From positions 52,215,001 through 52,279,000 of the forward strand of contig NC_134371.1 in assembly GCF_035582795.1 (NCBI RefSeq): a stretch of 64,000 nucleotides of DNA. Reading direction: 5' to 3'. Shown here in pieces: positions 25,974-37,401 of this stretch. This DNA is from Mycteria americana. Its lineage: Eukaryota > Chordata > Aves > Ciconiiformes > Ciconiidae. The translations under genes and the position numbers were made by a program. Every line of letters starts with the position of its first letter. Positions within the stretch are counted from its first letter, which is position 1. The notes below the pieces were generated by a model. The model had not been told where the DNA came from. It ran no database searches and saw nothing but the letters and a program-made list of their open reading frames with translations.

Positions 25974-26709
25974 GAAGAGGCAGCCAAGGATAATTACTTT
26001 GCAAGCAAATACAAAGTTGCACCCTAAGCAATCACGATAAGGGGAGGTACTGATCTTTGTCCTGTTCCCCTACTGATTTTGGTACTTGTCAGACTGTACC
26101 AAACTAATTCATCTTGTTAAATCAGCAGAAAACTAGTACAATAAGTAGTGTTTTGCTGGGCTTTTGCATTGAATCAGCTCAGCATAAGGTCTAGCAAAAG
26201 CCAAAACAATGCTGTAGTCAGACCACAGGGCCAAAGCACAGGGGCCAGAGGATTGGGACCTCCCCTGTGCTGATGCAGAGGGGTTAAACACCTTTAGCTA
26301 TAATGAGCAACTTCACTTGGAAAAAAAACCCCAAACTTTCATGTACAATTTTATGCAGTTTTGATGCTGAGCAAGGCTGGTTTAAAATGATCAGTCAGTT
26401 CACTATTTACTTGCAGATTAGCTATGTTTTCAGTAAAGAGTAGTGAGCTATGTTCCTCCTTTTTTCCTTACCATCCATATACTAAGCCTTAACCCTAACT
26501 TAAGAGATTTTAAAATTGCATTGCCAGTGAGATTGCAGCAACTGGCATTTCTGCATACCTCCCATTACAGTTTTCATCCTTGCACACTTTTCAAATACTA
26601 ATCACATTAGTTACTTTTCAATGTCTTTTGACAAGAGTATTGGTTCTGCAATACACAGATATTCAAGTACGGGGGGGGTGGGAAAGAAAAGAAAATAAGT
26701 TTTATGCAG

Positions 26710-26735
26710 AGTTTTATAAGTAAGTTTTATAAGTA
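26710..26735. repeat. 13-bp tandem duplication
   Basis: AGTTTTATAAGTA occurs twice in direct succession without mismatch in AT-rich intergenic DNA. Confidence 0.85.
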
Positions 26736-28192
26736 GTAGCAGTAGATTTATAAATAGCATTTCTATAAGAGGAAAAAAAAGCAATAGCAAGTAATAAATT
26801 CAGCTGTTTAACAGCATGCCCACAAGCACTAATACCTCACTGTGTTAAGCAGCATAGTGTCATAGCTGCCTACTAGCAAGTAATACTTCCCAATATCCTT
26901 GCTGGGCTAAGTAGTAATAATGATCTCTCAGACATCTCCCCTGTTACTTTGAGCAATTATTCCTTTCTCCTCTCTCCGCAGGTAGACCAATTTTCTTCCT
27001 CTCTTCTCCACCTCTCCAAGTGTTAAATGCATGTGGCTTGCATATCCATACTACCTGAAAGTCTTTTAGCCAGCTCCTGCCAAGCAGAGAGCACACTTGT
27101 ACAAAATAATAAAAATGGATTATAAGTTATTAGGGGTTGGATAAAGAACAGATATTCACATAAATGGAGGAACATAAGGAAGCAACAAGACAAAGATGTA
27201 ACAGTTCATTTACGAAACACACGAGACTGAGTTAATGCCTAAATCCTTTTAGATGCCAGACCAGCCCTGGAGTGGGTTGCTACTGCCCCCTCCGTCACCT
27301 GTGTGTCCTAGCAATGGAGGACTGGGATAAACTCTTCATGTAATGCCAGGATGGTGACTTCTCCAGACACAGGAATTTGAGACATCGTATCCTACAAGCA
27401 TATAGGACTGTAGTATCACTGCTTGCTTCTTCCTATCAATTAACTACAATTCCTTCTCTGTTGCCACAGCTTACATTAGCTGTCAGCTCCATCATGACAG
27501 CAAGTAAACTGCACAGTCTCTGCATTCTCTCTGGGAAATGCATTACCATGCTTGCACATTTGAGGGACTCACCCACCCAACAAGGCCAAATAAAGCATGA
27601 GAGCTTGATCAATTCCTGATCTCCAGAAATACCCAAAGTTCTGTAAAATCCTTGATATAAACAATCCATAGGATGACATGCACTGCCTCCTGCTTTCAGG
27701 ATTTGCAGCCATGTATTTGCTAGTAGAATTCTTCAGTTGCTCCTATATTGTTCTCTATAATCCCAGCATTTATTGGGGTGGAAAGAGAAAAGGGAAAGAG
27801 TCACTTATTAGAAGTCATTAGAGAATGAACTTCAGGTCACATTCTTGAAGATGGAAAGTCTACATACCAAGGACGTTTGTTAGCGTGATGTAAATCTACT
27901 GGTTAAAAAAATGTCATTAGAACTACAATAAGTTGCCGTGAAAACAAAATACATGGATCTGTAGGAGCATGGAACAACAGCTTTAAGAATAATCATCTAC
28001 CTTATTTTACTAACACTACTACCTTGAAACAGGTAAACTGCAAGTCATTTTTTATTAGTTATTTCATTTCATCTCCAAGAAGAAAGGGCCACAGTTCTGT
28101 AAAACTTGCTAGGAAGGTTCTGATTTTGAAAGACAAGAAGCTAGCACTTGAATACATAACATTACTTGGATATTTGGTTTTTGTTGGGTTTG

Positions 28193-28216
28193 TTTTTTTT
28201 TTTTTTTTTTTTTTTT
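28193..28216. repeat. T24 homopolymer run
   Basis: Twenty-four consecutive T residues, the longest homopolymer in the window. On the minus strand it is an A24 run beyond the proposed LRRC8B 3' end. No retroposed body is recognisable beside it. Confidence 0.9.
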
Positions 28217-28770
28217 CTCCTTATCTTCAAAACATAGAGCCAAACCCAGGTTCCCACAAAAAGCCATCAGGTATCATCTCACATTTCAAGAGAAATAAGA
28301 TCTTTGAGCTAACACAATGTGCAATACTTGAAACACATGCATGATTTACTACAGGCAGCATTATTTTTGGCAGTTTAGCCGCATGACAGCTGTATGTGCC
28401 AAGCTGGGAAGAGAATCATTGCCTTCTCGCTTCTCCCAGTACAATTCCAGGCTGCATTCGATATTTACCCAGCTTCCAAAAATTAAAGTGGGAGATTTGG
28501 AAAAGGTTCTATAACAACGATTGAGATGGAAGCCTAGTTCTAATCAACACAGGAGCTTCTCTCCCAGTCCAGAACATGAGAACTGCATTGATATGGAGCA
28601 TAGTGTTCATTTCCCACTCCTGTTTGTTATCTTCACACTTTCCTGTGGAAGATATACCTGCTAGCACATACGTACAGATAGCTGGAAGCAGACTTCTGAG
28701 CTTTGCATTAAATGCAACATCTCATATGGAAAATAAAGAACAGTTCATAGAATTGTAATGCAAAAAAAAA

Positions 28771-28776
28771 TTTAAT
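28771..28776 (-). terminator. LRRC8B: Candidate distal polyadenylation signal for LRRC8B
   Basis: The common variant hexamer ATTAAA is followed by a T-rich run and then GCATTACA, a suitable cleavage context. This is the limit I used for the long 3' UTR. Canonical AATAAA motifs lie further on, at 28051-28056 and 27769-27774, so the true end could be more distal. Confidence 0.3.
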
Positions 28777-29102
28777 TTTTCAAAAAAATGTTTACGATAC
28801 GGAAGGTCACAATACAAAGTTCTTAAACACAATACAACACAAACAGGTTGAAAAGCCTTTTTTTGATTGGAAGTGATTGTTTAATACAAAGACTAGATGC
28901 CAACAATACTTATTGTACAAAGTTTATGACAGTGGATTCATATATTGATTCCCTGAAAATCCCCTCATTTTGAAGAAATATTGAATATTAAGGTCATGGC
29001 TGAAGTGAATTCAAGAAATTCAGAGTTATATTTGTCTCCACCCTCAATTCTAAGCACTAGGATTGGGTTTCATGGTACAGAATGGATGACAAAGGCACAC
29101 TG

Positions 29103-29158
29103 TGGTTTGAAAGCAAGGCTGGAGATTCCATGGTTTGAAAGCAAGGCTAGAGATTCCA
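29103..29158. repeat. 28-bp tandem duplication within the proposed LRRC8B 3' UTR
   Basis: Two adjacent 28-bp copies (29103-29130 and 29131-29158), beginning TGGTTTGAAAGCAAGGCT, differ by one base (G versus A). The low divergence points to a fairly recent local duplication. Confidence 0.92.
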
Positions 29159-30471
29159 GCCTTTAAACTTTCTGGCTTTTGTCTGGGTATTTTATAAACA
29201 CTCAAACATGCAGTGAAAAAAACCAACCCTCCTGAGGGGGTGCAGAGTGAAAAAATATTAAAGTCTGCAGAAATTGTAACCCATTTAACCTATAAAACAG
29301 TATTTATATTCTTATGCATTTCTTAGTGTTTCCTCAAATCCTTTGAGGTTACACATTTTAGAAATGAAGTACCTTTCTCCAAGTTATTTTTGTTATTTCA
29401 CTCTGACAGAACTAGCATAAAATGCACGTTTAAGATCATTGTTTGCCTCCATCAGTTTTGTTGATTATGAAAAAGGAGAGATGCACTGCTAAAAAGTTGA
29501 AGTTATTGGCCAAGCCAGTTACTTGCTTATTTAAGTTTTTCAATACAGCTCTCCAATTTAGAAAAAAGCTTTAAAGAAAATGCTTGCTTAATCTTTTAAA
29601 AAATTACTAGACTGCAAGTCTTGCGTGTCAAATTCTGGCATGAAGCGTTCTTCAATGATAAGTTAGAGTCCTGACAGACCTATTGCAATTATTAACAAAA
29701 CTCTTGCCACAGGGGTGCAAATTAATGTACTCTGGTTTAATCGAATCTACCACAACTAGCTCTGTTCATGAACCATGTCAATTCCTATGGAACTATTATA
29801 CAACTCAATTAGTTGAAAGTAGAGTTTGGAAGAGCTATATACAGACACTATGAAAGACTGTTCCAGCAGCACTGGTCTGCACATAAACAACTAATCAGTT
29901 TACACTAAACATTTCTAGAACTATGTAAAAAGTAATAGTTTTACCACATTTTGGTTCCCTGAGAAGAAAAGTGCTCTAACTACAAAGGTCTTTGGAATGC
30001 CATCAGTACAGTGAATAAACACACACCTCTTGCACTGCTACTGCAGAGACATCTCCTACTTCCATGTTGATCAGACTTGGTTTTGGCATTTTCATTGAAA
30101 ATAAACCTTACTCTCCACAAAAGTGGCACTGGAATGGGAGCAAGAGATGACTAAAAGTAGTCTAGTACTAAAACTGGTTTATCTGTGATGATTTGTTATT
30201 ACAAACTGGAACGCATAGTTAGCACATTTGATGAACACGAAGTCATTAAGAGCACAGTTTACCTCATCTATTTAGCCCATAATTGAGATTGGTTTTGAAA
30301 ACTTTAATATAATACAAAAAGTTTTCAAATGTTTTTGGAAAGCAGGTTTTTTTTTTTCCCAGGGGCATAACTTACGTTTTTAGTGAACATGATAAACATG
30401 AGAGTTAAGACTTCAAATACAATAAAACAGCACACAGCAGAAGAATGAAGTCAGGAACCATTTTATTTCCA

Positions 30472-30477
30472 TCCAGT
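30472..30477 (-). terminator. LRRC8B: Candidate proximal polyadenylation signal for LRRC8B
   Basis: A canonical AATAAA on the minus strand lies about 1.1 kb beyond the LRRC8B stop codon. It is followed by a TG-rich stretch (CTGCTGTGTGCTG) that could act as the downstream element. It is one of several candidate signals and sequence alone does not show which is used. Confidence 0.3.
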
Positions 30478-31600
30478 TTTGCAAGTATTAAGGATGGCAT
30501 AAGAGCTTATTCCACCACTATAATTTATGAAATTATTACATCCCTGGAAGAGGCAAAGCTTACAATGCTTCCTGTTTTTCCCTCCCAAGTGCTTATAAGC
30601 TGTGTGATTATTTGGTTTGTTTTAACTGTGTCTTTCTGTCCCTATCTAATAGAAACCTCCTTCATCCTCTCCCAGCCACCAAAATACAGTAACTGGGTGT
30701 GGAGAAGAAGCACTGAGGCAGTCAGTAATGAGAGATTATAAAAATGTTAAACAGCAACATACACTACACTAACACCTGGGATGCTCACAACATACAGAAG
30801 ACAACTTTGCAACTATATCGTGTTCATTTGCCATCATTATCTATGAAGATCAGAACTGTAAGATTTGTTGTCTAGTACATACACACGACAGTTACTCCAG
30901 ATTCTTCTGATTCCTCTCAATTTCTAGGCAACAATTCATTTTGTATTTACTATTTTTAAGACAAAATATTGAAACTGGTTTCAGGTATTATTGTCGAACT
31001 GGTTTTAATAACAAGATTCAAATGGCATCTTCCAGAATTATAGAATTAATGCTCAGTACTTGTCAAAAGCTTTAAAAATTACGGTATGTTGAAAAATTAC
31101 TTTCAGTATACTCCATGCAATTGAACTGCTCAAATAGTTTAAACTCTTAATTTAACATATTCTAAGTTAGTGAAGAGTTCATATTGAGAAACTAATTCCA
31201 GACAGTTCTTAGACCTCATATGACAGGAGATGAAACTGTTTAAAATTATCACTATCAACAGAAAAAATTCCCATAGGAAAAAAAGTATATACACTCCACT
31301 ATAGCCAGGCAATCAACTCTTCCATTTCAATACTATCATAAACATTTAACTGCATTATTTCAACCAGTAGAACCCAACCAACAATATTTCCGATTTATAT
31401 GATTACCTGTGAAAGGCTGCATTTTTTGTTCGAATCTAAATACATTTTTCTTTTCCAATACAATCAACTCAGTTCAATGCATTTAAGACTGATTTGTAAA
31501 CTGTTATCTCTCTTTCACTTCTCTCCACCTATACAGATCTTCAGAGAGATACTAAGCAAAAGGCTTATAGAATGCAATGATGCAGAGTTTCATTTTAAAC

Positions 31601-31873
31601 TTAGCACTTATCTGAGCATGTCTGCAAACGCTCTCTTACGCGAGGTGGAAGTGTTTTTAACAACCTTTCTTCTACGATTAGGCTATTCCGCTTTAAGAAC
31701 TGACATTCTTCTAGTTCAGCAGGAAGCGATTCAAGATAGTTTCCAATGAGCTCTAATTGAACAAGATTCAGTAGCTGACCCACACAAGGGGACAAATTCA
31801 TCAGACTGTTATTTCCCAGAAGAAGAAATTGTAGCTTTTTGCACTGAAATAATCCATCAGGCAGCATTTCAAT
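31601..31873 (-). CDS. LRRC8B: LRRC8B, last coding exon (codons 713-802 and stop)
   Basis: This exon completes the leucine-rich-repeat domain. It begins after a strong acceptor (a pyrimidine tract ending TTTTTCCAG, with AG at 31874-31875) and reads in phase 0 from the previous exon, so H712 is followed by IEMLPDGLFQCKKLQ. It carries the last LRR turns, including LLLGNNSLMNLSP and LELIGNYLESLP. It ends ERLQTCSDKC and a TAA at 31601-31603, close to the ERLQTCLDKC ending I recall for human LRRC8B. With the first exon it gives 802 residues. No frameshift, premature stop or missing repeat is visible. The remaining uncertainty is only whether other isoforms use a different last exon. Confidence 0.93.
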   Translation of the reverse strand: MEMLPDGLFQCKKLQFLLLGNNSLMNLSPCVGQLLNLVQLELIGNYLESLPAELEECQFLKRNSLIVEERLLKTLPPRVRERLQTCSDKC

Positions 31874-32913
31874 CTGGAAAAAGGAAAGAAAAGAACAAAA
31901 ATAATATACATTAGAAGTTGTTAGCCTACATGCAGCTGCATGTTTTGACATTTCCTGGTTTTATTTTAGGGTAAAAAAACATCTTAGTTTATGGAAGGAT
32001 ACAGAGAGGGAAAATTGTAACACTTTATCATTATGTGATAAAATGCTTGAGAACACTACAATGGTTTTATATACCTGTTTTGTTATGAAGATGCTTAGCT
32101 ACTGGCAGAAGTCAAGACATAAGCATGGCAGGGGGGAGGATATACATGCACGCATGCGCAGAAGTGTGTACAAACGTGTGCATGTGCAGGTGGCAGGGGA
32201 GATAAATAGGCTACTATCTCCTAAGAATCACTTAATGAAGAACAAACACAGATTGTGGAGAGACATTAGCAGCTCCTGTATTGTGAAACCAGTACAAGCA
32301 GCTATCTGTGCAGTACAGTAGTAACTTATTCCTGGTCCACACTACTGACATATAACATCCAAAACCAACCTCACCAGTGAAAACAATTATAAACCTCAAA
32401 AGAAGTCTTAAGTCACAAGCCTGGACCCCACACGAACAAGCCAGACAGCTTAGCACTGCTGATGAGGTTACCAGCTATAATGATTTCCCTCTTCCCAATC
32501 AGACAGCTGAGCTGCTCCTCAACTAGCTGTTGATTCACTACAGCTTTCACTTTGACATTTTAAGGTAAAAATTTAACACTGTTCACTTCCATTAAAATAC
32601 TACATAGGATAGACAGCTGCAGGGAAAGGGAGATACATTTCTGTGGCCATCCTAACCTATACTATCTCTGGATCAGAGCCCTTAAGCCACTACAGGTCAG
32701 GATAGTACTTACTCAGTATCACACAAACTTTAAAACTTTGGTGTCATCAGTAATTAAACAAGCGCCACCCCTTTTTGCAGCTTTACTGGGTTTACTTTAA
32801 TCATGAACACCACAAAAGCATTTTGAAACAAAGTCTGTTCCAGAAGAAATGGTAGGTTAAGTCAATATTTGAATTTTTTTTTTTTTAAAGTAATAATTCA
32901 AAGTTCTACTTAC
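31874..32913 (-). other. LRRC8B: LRRC8B intron between the coding exons
   Basis: This 1,040-bp phase-0 intron has a GTAAGT donor (32908-32913 on the plus strand) and a CAG acceptor (31874-31876) behind a pyrimidine-rich tract. Translation through the donor adds about 18 residues and then stops at 32857, so a retained-intron transcript would lose the last 90 residues of the LRR domain. A run of 13 T (32874-32886) lies close to the donor; it is an A run in the transcript. I see no other gene or repeat in it. Confidence 0.9.
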
Positions 32914-35049
32914 ATGGTTTTTTGTCAAAGCCAAGTACTGCAGATTGGTCAGATAACTGATTTCTTCAGGGATGGAGGTTAGCTTATTATAGCTAAGATC
33001 CAAATAGTGTAATTTTTTACAAAGAAATAGCTGCAATGGAACATTTTTAATATTATTATAATTTAGATACAATTGTTCCAGGTTTGATAATGCACCAATC
33101 TGCACTGGGACATATGAAATACTGTTGTGCCACAATTTTAAGCAAGAAAGGTTCTTGAGATGTTGAAAACTAATTATTTCTTCCACTGTTCTGAGATTAT
33201 TTTCTTTTAAGTCGATTTCGTGCAAATTGTTTAGGGTAAAAATGGAATGGGGAATGCGCTCTAAATCACAGCAGATTAATTCCAAGGTTCTCAGGTTTAC
33301 CAGCTTCTTCAGGTTATTTAGCACTATCAGTTTATTTCCCTCATTGTTGATAGACAAGTGTTGTAAAGAAGGCAGAAGATCTGTAACCACTTGAGGTATA
33401 CGGGAAAGGTTGTTTTTTAAGTGAATTGATCTCAGATTTTTTAGCCCCTGAAAGCTTTCGTTGTACATGGCGTTGTGATGATCTAGCATGAAATATCCTG
33501 TTAAGCACAATTCTTGTAGGTTTTTTAGATGAAAGACCCAAAACGGAATTCTTCCCATCTCACTAGATTTCAGGCGCAATGTTTTCAGATTTTCTTCTAA
33601 AAAGCTTACTGCTGGATAATCCATAGTTAGTGATGAATGATAAACATTGAGTTCTTTGAGATTGACTAGCTGGGTCACAGCTGAAGGAAGTTTGGCTTCA
33701 GGAATAAGTTCCAGGCTTAGGACTTCTATTTCTGTCAGTTCAAAGACACTGTCTGGAAGACCATTTAACATGAAAAGGTGAAGTTCAATCTTGTCTTGGG
33801 AATTTCTTACTAGCTTATTTTTCAGTTTTTCCACTGACCATTCATTGTTAAGATTTATCTGTTTCAGTTTGTTTTCACTCAAATCGGACAGGAATATTGA
33901 GAATCGTTGGGAATAAAGAGGATCATACTGATCTGCCAAGTGGAGAATAAATGCAAAGTCATTCTTTACATCAGGTATATCACTGTAATTACTTTTCTCT
34001 CTCAACTTCTCAAAAGAATATTGCTTAAGTGAACTTCTTAACATCCACCACAAACTATAAGTACAAGTTAAGCCATAGAAGATCACTAAAACAACATAAA
34101 ATGAAGCCAAAACTTTAAAAATTTCTGCTAGCGAATAAACACACTGGTACCTTTTGTAGCCTGTAAAGGCTTGAACATTAACTACACAATCAATTTCAAG
34201 TGTAATAAATGATAAATAGTAGGGGACATAAATTATTATTATTACAAATACAATGACTTTCACTATAATCTGTTTCATATACACTGTATATATGACATCC
34301 TTCTCTTCAACGTGTACTCTGAATTTCTTCACTTTTTCAAATATAGCTTTAGCTTGTTCCCCTTCTTTTTTGTCAAGAACACTTGAGGAATTTTCTCTTC
34401 CAGTTGTTTCCAAGCCAGGTTGCGAATATGGCAGGGACTGTCTGCTGGCCCCTATATCTACTGAACTCCCAGGTGATGAAATCACTGCTTTTGATTTGGC
34501 TATTGGCAACTTCCTCACAGACTGTTCAGCAACTGTTTCTGAGAGGGCACGCGTTGTCCATGGAGAATCAAAACACTTCTGAAGAATAGCTACAAAGTGC
34601 TCAAGCCTGGAACTTGTACTAGGATAGTAAAGCCAGAAATTACTGCAAGCTGCAAAAATAAAGGTATGCAGAAGCACTAGGTATGGAAAAAATTTGGCAA
34701 ACCAGTGAAGCTGTCTCTCATAACATACTGCATCAATATAGGAGTACTGCTGCCGATGGAGATCATTCTGGATTTTAAGCGGGATGATTATCTGTGCTGT
34801 AGAGCTAGCCGTCATGTTAAGGTTGGCTTTAACTAAATCCCAAGGCACGGCACAATGATTGTCAAATTCTAGCTTGCAAGGAAGACAACACAATACTCTG
34901 GTTTGAGTAAGCTGGAGAGCCCCAGCGAGCACAGCAACTAGCAGCATTATCATGGTGAGGTAATACCAGAAGACATCCCACCATGGTTTTAGTATGTGGT
35001 AGGATGACTGGGCATCTGCTAAGTATTTCAGTTCTGTTAGCGTGATCAT
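32914..35049 (-). CDS. LRRC8B: LRRC8B, first coding exon (codons 1-712): volume-regulated anion channel subunit B
   Basis: This exon encodes most of a leucine-rich-repeat VRAC subunit. LRRC8 proteins form hexameric plasma-membrane channels that carry chloride and small organic osmolytes during volume regulation; LRRC8B is an accessory subunit that needs LRRC8A. The N-terminus (MITLTEL, then KPWWDVFWYY at residues 21-30) matches the LRRC8B I recall from human. Four membrane segments are visible at about 30-48, 122-142, 261-282 and 311-335. The first extracellular loop has clustered cysteines (C54, C55, C58, C66) and an N-M-T sequon at N78. The intracellular loop carries the family motif FDSPWTTRALSE (160-171). 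Leucine-rich repeats fill the region after about 395. The start is the ATG at 35049, in the expected N-terminal position. It lies 9 nt inside the exon, after an acceptor ending CACAG (exon edge 35058), and has a purine at -3. The exon ends CAT|GTAAGT, a consensus donor. Confidence 0.95.
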
Positions 35050-35058
35050 GACTTTCAC

Positions 35059-37217
35059 CTGTGAGAGAACAGCAGCTGGTAGAGGAAAAAAGAAAAGACA
35101 TCCTTAGAGAATGGTTAAAAACAATTTATCTCACCATTAAACACTTGAAGCTTATTACAGTTTTCACAATTTTAAGTATGTGTAACATTTGGCCTAGCAT
35201 CCAGAGCATAGCAAAAGGATCCAAGAACTCCTGGCACCTAACCCTAGCCATCATCTTATTTATTTTAAGGAAAGTTACTTGGAATGCAAACATTTAAGTG
35301 AAGAATGAAACTAGCATCAGAGATTAGGAGAAAGTATATTTTGACCAAACATTTGGGTACTGTTCAAGTAGAAGCAACAAGCAGGTGTAAGTTAAAGAAG
35401 TGTCTGATATATTACTAGCAGGCCTTCCCCACTGTCCTAAACTTACACAGCAAAAGTGATTTCTCATTTATGAAGAATTCCAAAAATCAGAGCAATATAT
35501 TAACATGATGGCTCTTGTAATTTAGAATTTTCTACTAGATTACATCATTCTACCCAACTGAAGAATAAGGAATACACAAAAATTCTCAAAAGAGCAGTTT
35601 TGCATTAGTCTTTTATATAATTCCCCATCTTCTCCCATCAAGAGAATTAAGCATACTGACAGAATGAAAATGAAGCTAACACAACTTCTTATTGTCCAAT
35701 ATTGTCATATATATAAAAATGGCACACAACCCCCAGCAGCATAGGTTTGATTCATACTTACTTTACTAATTAAAGAGAATAAAATACACAGCACTGCTCA
35801 GTCAGGAGGTCTACACCTTTTAAAATTCCTTGGACATGCCATCTTTACATTTGTCTTCATTCTGGATGGAGAAAACATTGAATATAATTTTTAATGGTTT
35901 CACCTAAATAAAGAATAAACATTTCAGCTTTCATTAGAACTGCTGCCTTATTGAAGACATCAGGATCTATTAATCTCTGCATTACTACAGCTAAATGAAA
36001 TGGAACAGAACACACTCAGACATGATCATGTAGGATGTGAAGTCAAAGTTTTGCACAGTCACATCAACACAAAAACCAGGAAACCACCTATAGCTTGCTG
36101 TATTTCAACTGGGAAGTAATTTTTTTTCCGGAATAACTATGTGAAAATAAAATACACAACATGCAAGACTTCAAGAAGTAGAATTTAGTAATAATTTTGA
36201 TATACCAAGGTTTGGCAGAAGGGCAAGTCTCAAAAACAGAGGCCCACGTTTTACATCCTGAAACAAATTAATAAACTATCCAGTGTCGATGGCAATACCA
36301 CAGACACTACCAGCTTTGGAGGAAACTTACTATAGTTTGTTAAGCAGTACATATAGGAAGCAATGGGGATGTTCTGTAATTTTCTTAATCATAGAATTGT
36401 TTAGGTTGGAAAAGACCTTTAAGATTCATGGAGTCCAATCATTAACCTAGCACTGCCAAGTCCACCACTACACCCTAAGCACCACATCTATATGTATTTT
36501 AAATACCTCCAGGGATGGCGACTCCACCACTTCCCTGGGCAGCCTGTTCCAATGCTTGACAAACCTTTCGGTGAAGAAATTTTTCCTAATATCCAATCTA
36601 AACCTCCCCTGGCACAACCTGAGGCTGTTTCCTCTTGTCCTATGGCTTGTTACTTGGGAGAAGAGTCCAACCCCCACCTCACTACAGCCTCCTTTCAGGC
36701 AGTTGTAGAGAGCAATAAGGTCTCCCCTTCAGCCTCCTTTTCTCCAGGCTAAACAACCCCAGTTCCCTCAGCTGCTCCTCATCAGACTTCTGCTCCAGAC
36801 CCTTCACCAGCTTCGTTGCCCTTCTCTGGACAGGCTCTAGCACCTCAATGTCTCTCTTGTAGCAAGGGGCCCAAAACTGAACACAGGATTCGAGGTGCAG
36901 CCTCACCAGTGCCGAGTACAGGGGGAGGATCACTTCCTTAGTCCTGCTGGCCTCACTATTTCTGATACAAGCCAGGATGCTATTGGCCTTCTTGGCCACC
37001 TGGGCACACCGCTGGCTCATATTCATAATATATTGGTACTGGACATTTCAATTCCAAACAGAGGTGAAAAGCTGTTATAAAAAGACAAACAACAGCTGAA
37101 CTAAGGTAGAACCTTATTCTTACTCCACATTCACATTTGAAGGGAGAAGAATGACCAAAAATAAGTTAACCCTTCTTGCATTGACAAGGCTACTTTTAAT
37201 AGAATGTAGAAACTTAC
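35059..37217 (-). other. LRRC8B: LRRC8B 5' intron containing a CR1 fragment
   Basis: This non-coding stretch lies between the candidate 55-nt exon and the first coding exon. Its acceptor, directly before 35058, is a pyrimidine tract ending TTCTCTCACAG. It holds the CR1 LINE fragment at about 36388-37026 in the same orientation as the gene. Outside that element I see only AT-rich unique DNA. Confidence 0.6.
36388..37026 (-). mobile_element. CR1 LINE 3' fragment, minus orientation, with a frameshift
   Basis: Read on the minus strand, this segment encodes the C-terminal end of the CR1 ORF2 reverse-transcriptase protein. Recognisable stretches are [31 protein letters not shown] and [12 protein letters not shown]. 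After a frameshift near 36,710-36,730 come [20 protein letters not shown] and [20 protein letters not shown]. The short CR1 3' UTR follows, and the element ends at about 36388 with the terminal ATTCTATGATT motif of CR1. It is 5'-truncated near 37026, as most CR1 copies are, and shows no target-site duplication, which is also normal for the family. It is inactive: no endonuclease, no complete reverse transcriptase, and a broken frame. Confidence 0.93.
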
Positions 37218-37272
37218 CAGGCCCACTCAAGGGAAAGCAGCTGAAGGAGGACAGGATAGTTACAATACACTC
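37218..37272 (-). other. LRRC8B: Candidate 55-nt non-coding 5' UTR exon of LRRC8B
   Basis: On the minus strand a strong acceptor (GTCTTTTCTTTCCAG, AG at 37273-37274) is followed after 55 nt by a consensus donor (CCTG|GTAAGT, GTAAGT at 37212-37217). The segment contains no ATG. Spliced to the first coding exon it would leave the LRRC8B ATG as the first start after the junction. It lies 2.16 kb upstream of that coding exon, in the right strand and order. This is sequence-based prediction only; a chance pairing of good sites is possible. Confidence 0.5.
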
Positions 37273-37401
37273 CTGGAAAGAAAAGACATTGTCATCAGAT
37301 CATGAAATAGTTGGACTCCAATAACTGTGATTATTAGAACAACAACTCATTATTCCTTCCACAGCAGTGTTTTAAAGATACAACATTTAATGAGCAAAAG
37401 A

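Larger units (their letters stand above)
21377..28754. other. Intergenic DNA immediately downstream of LRRC8B
   Basis: About 7.4 kb of AT-rich sequence with no supported gene. It holds an A17 run (25957-25973), a T24 run (28193-28216) and a small 13-bp tandem duplication (26710-26735). Some of its right end may be LRRC8B 3' UTR if the minus-strand AATAAA motifs at 28051 or 27769 are used. Confidence 0.55.
28755..31600 (-). other. LRRC8B: Probable LRRC8B 3' UTR
   Basis: This AT-rich stretch follows the LRRC8B stop codon and has no coding signal on either strand. On the minus strand an ATTAAA hexamer (plus 28771-28776) is followed about 20 nt later by a CA at which cleavage could occur, near 28755. 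That gives a 3' UTR of about 2.8 kb, in the range expected for a gene with a long UTR. An AATAAA on the minus strand at 30472-30477 could give a shorter form with a UTR of about 1.1 kb. AATAAA motifs at 28051-28056 and 27769-27774 could extend it. The end point is an inference. Confidence 0.4.

Noticed and set aside
32148-32161. NRF1-like GCATGCGCA motif in the LRRC8B intron
   Set aside because: It is in AT-rich intronic DNA without a CpG island and matches the full NRF1 dyad imperfectly.
33341-34589. Smaller open frames on both strands inside the LRRC8B coding exon (for example 33341-33541 minus, 34253-34582 plus)
   Set aside because: They are out-of-frame shadows of the LRRC8B coding sequence.
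35050-35058. Upstream in-frame GTG as an LRRC8B start, adding three residues
   Set aside because: The codon is GTG at the very edge of the exon. The family starts with MITLTEL, which the ATG at 35049 gives.
36492-37080. Plus-strand open frames over the CR1 element
   Set aside because: They are antisense to the CR1 ORF2 remnant, which is the coding direction by its protein similarity.
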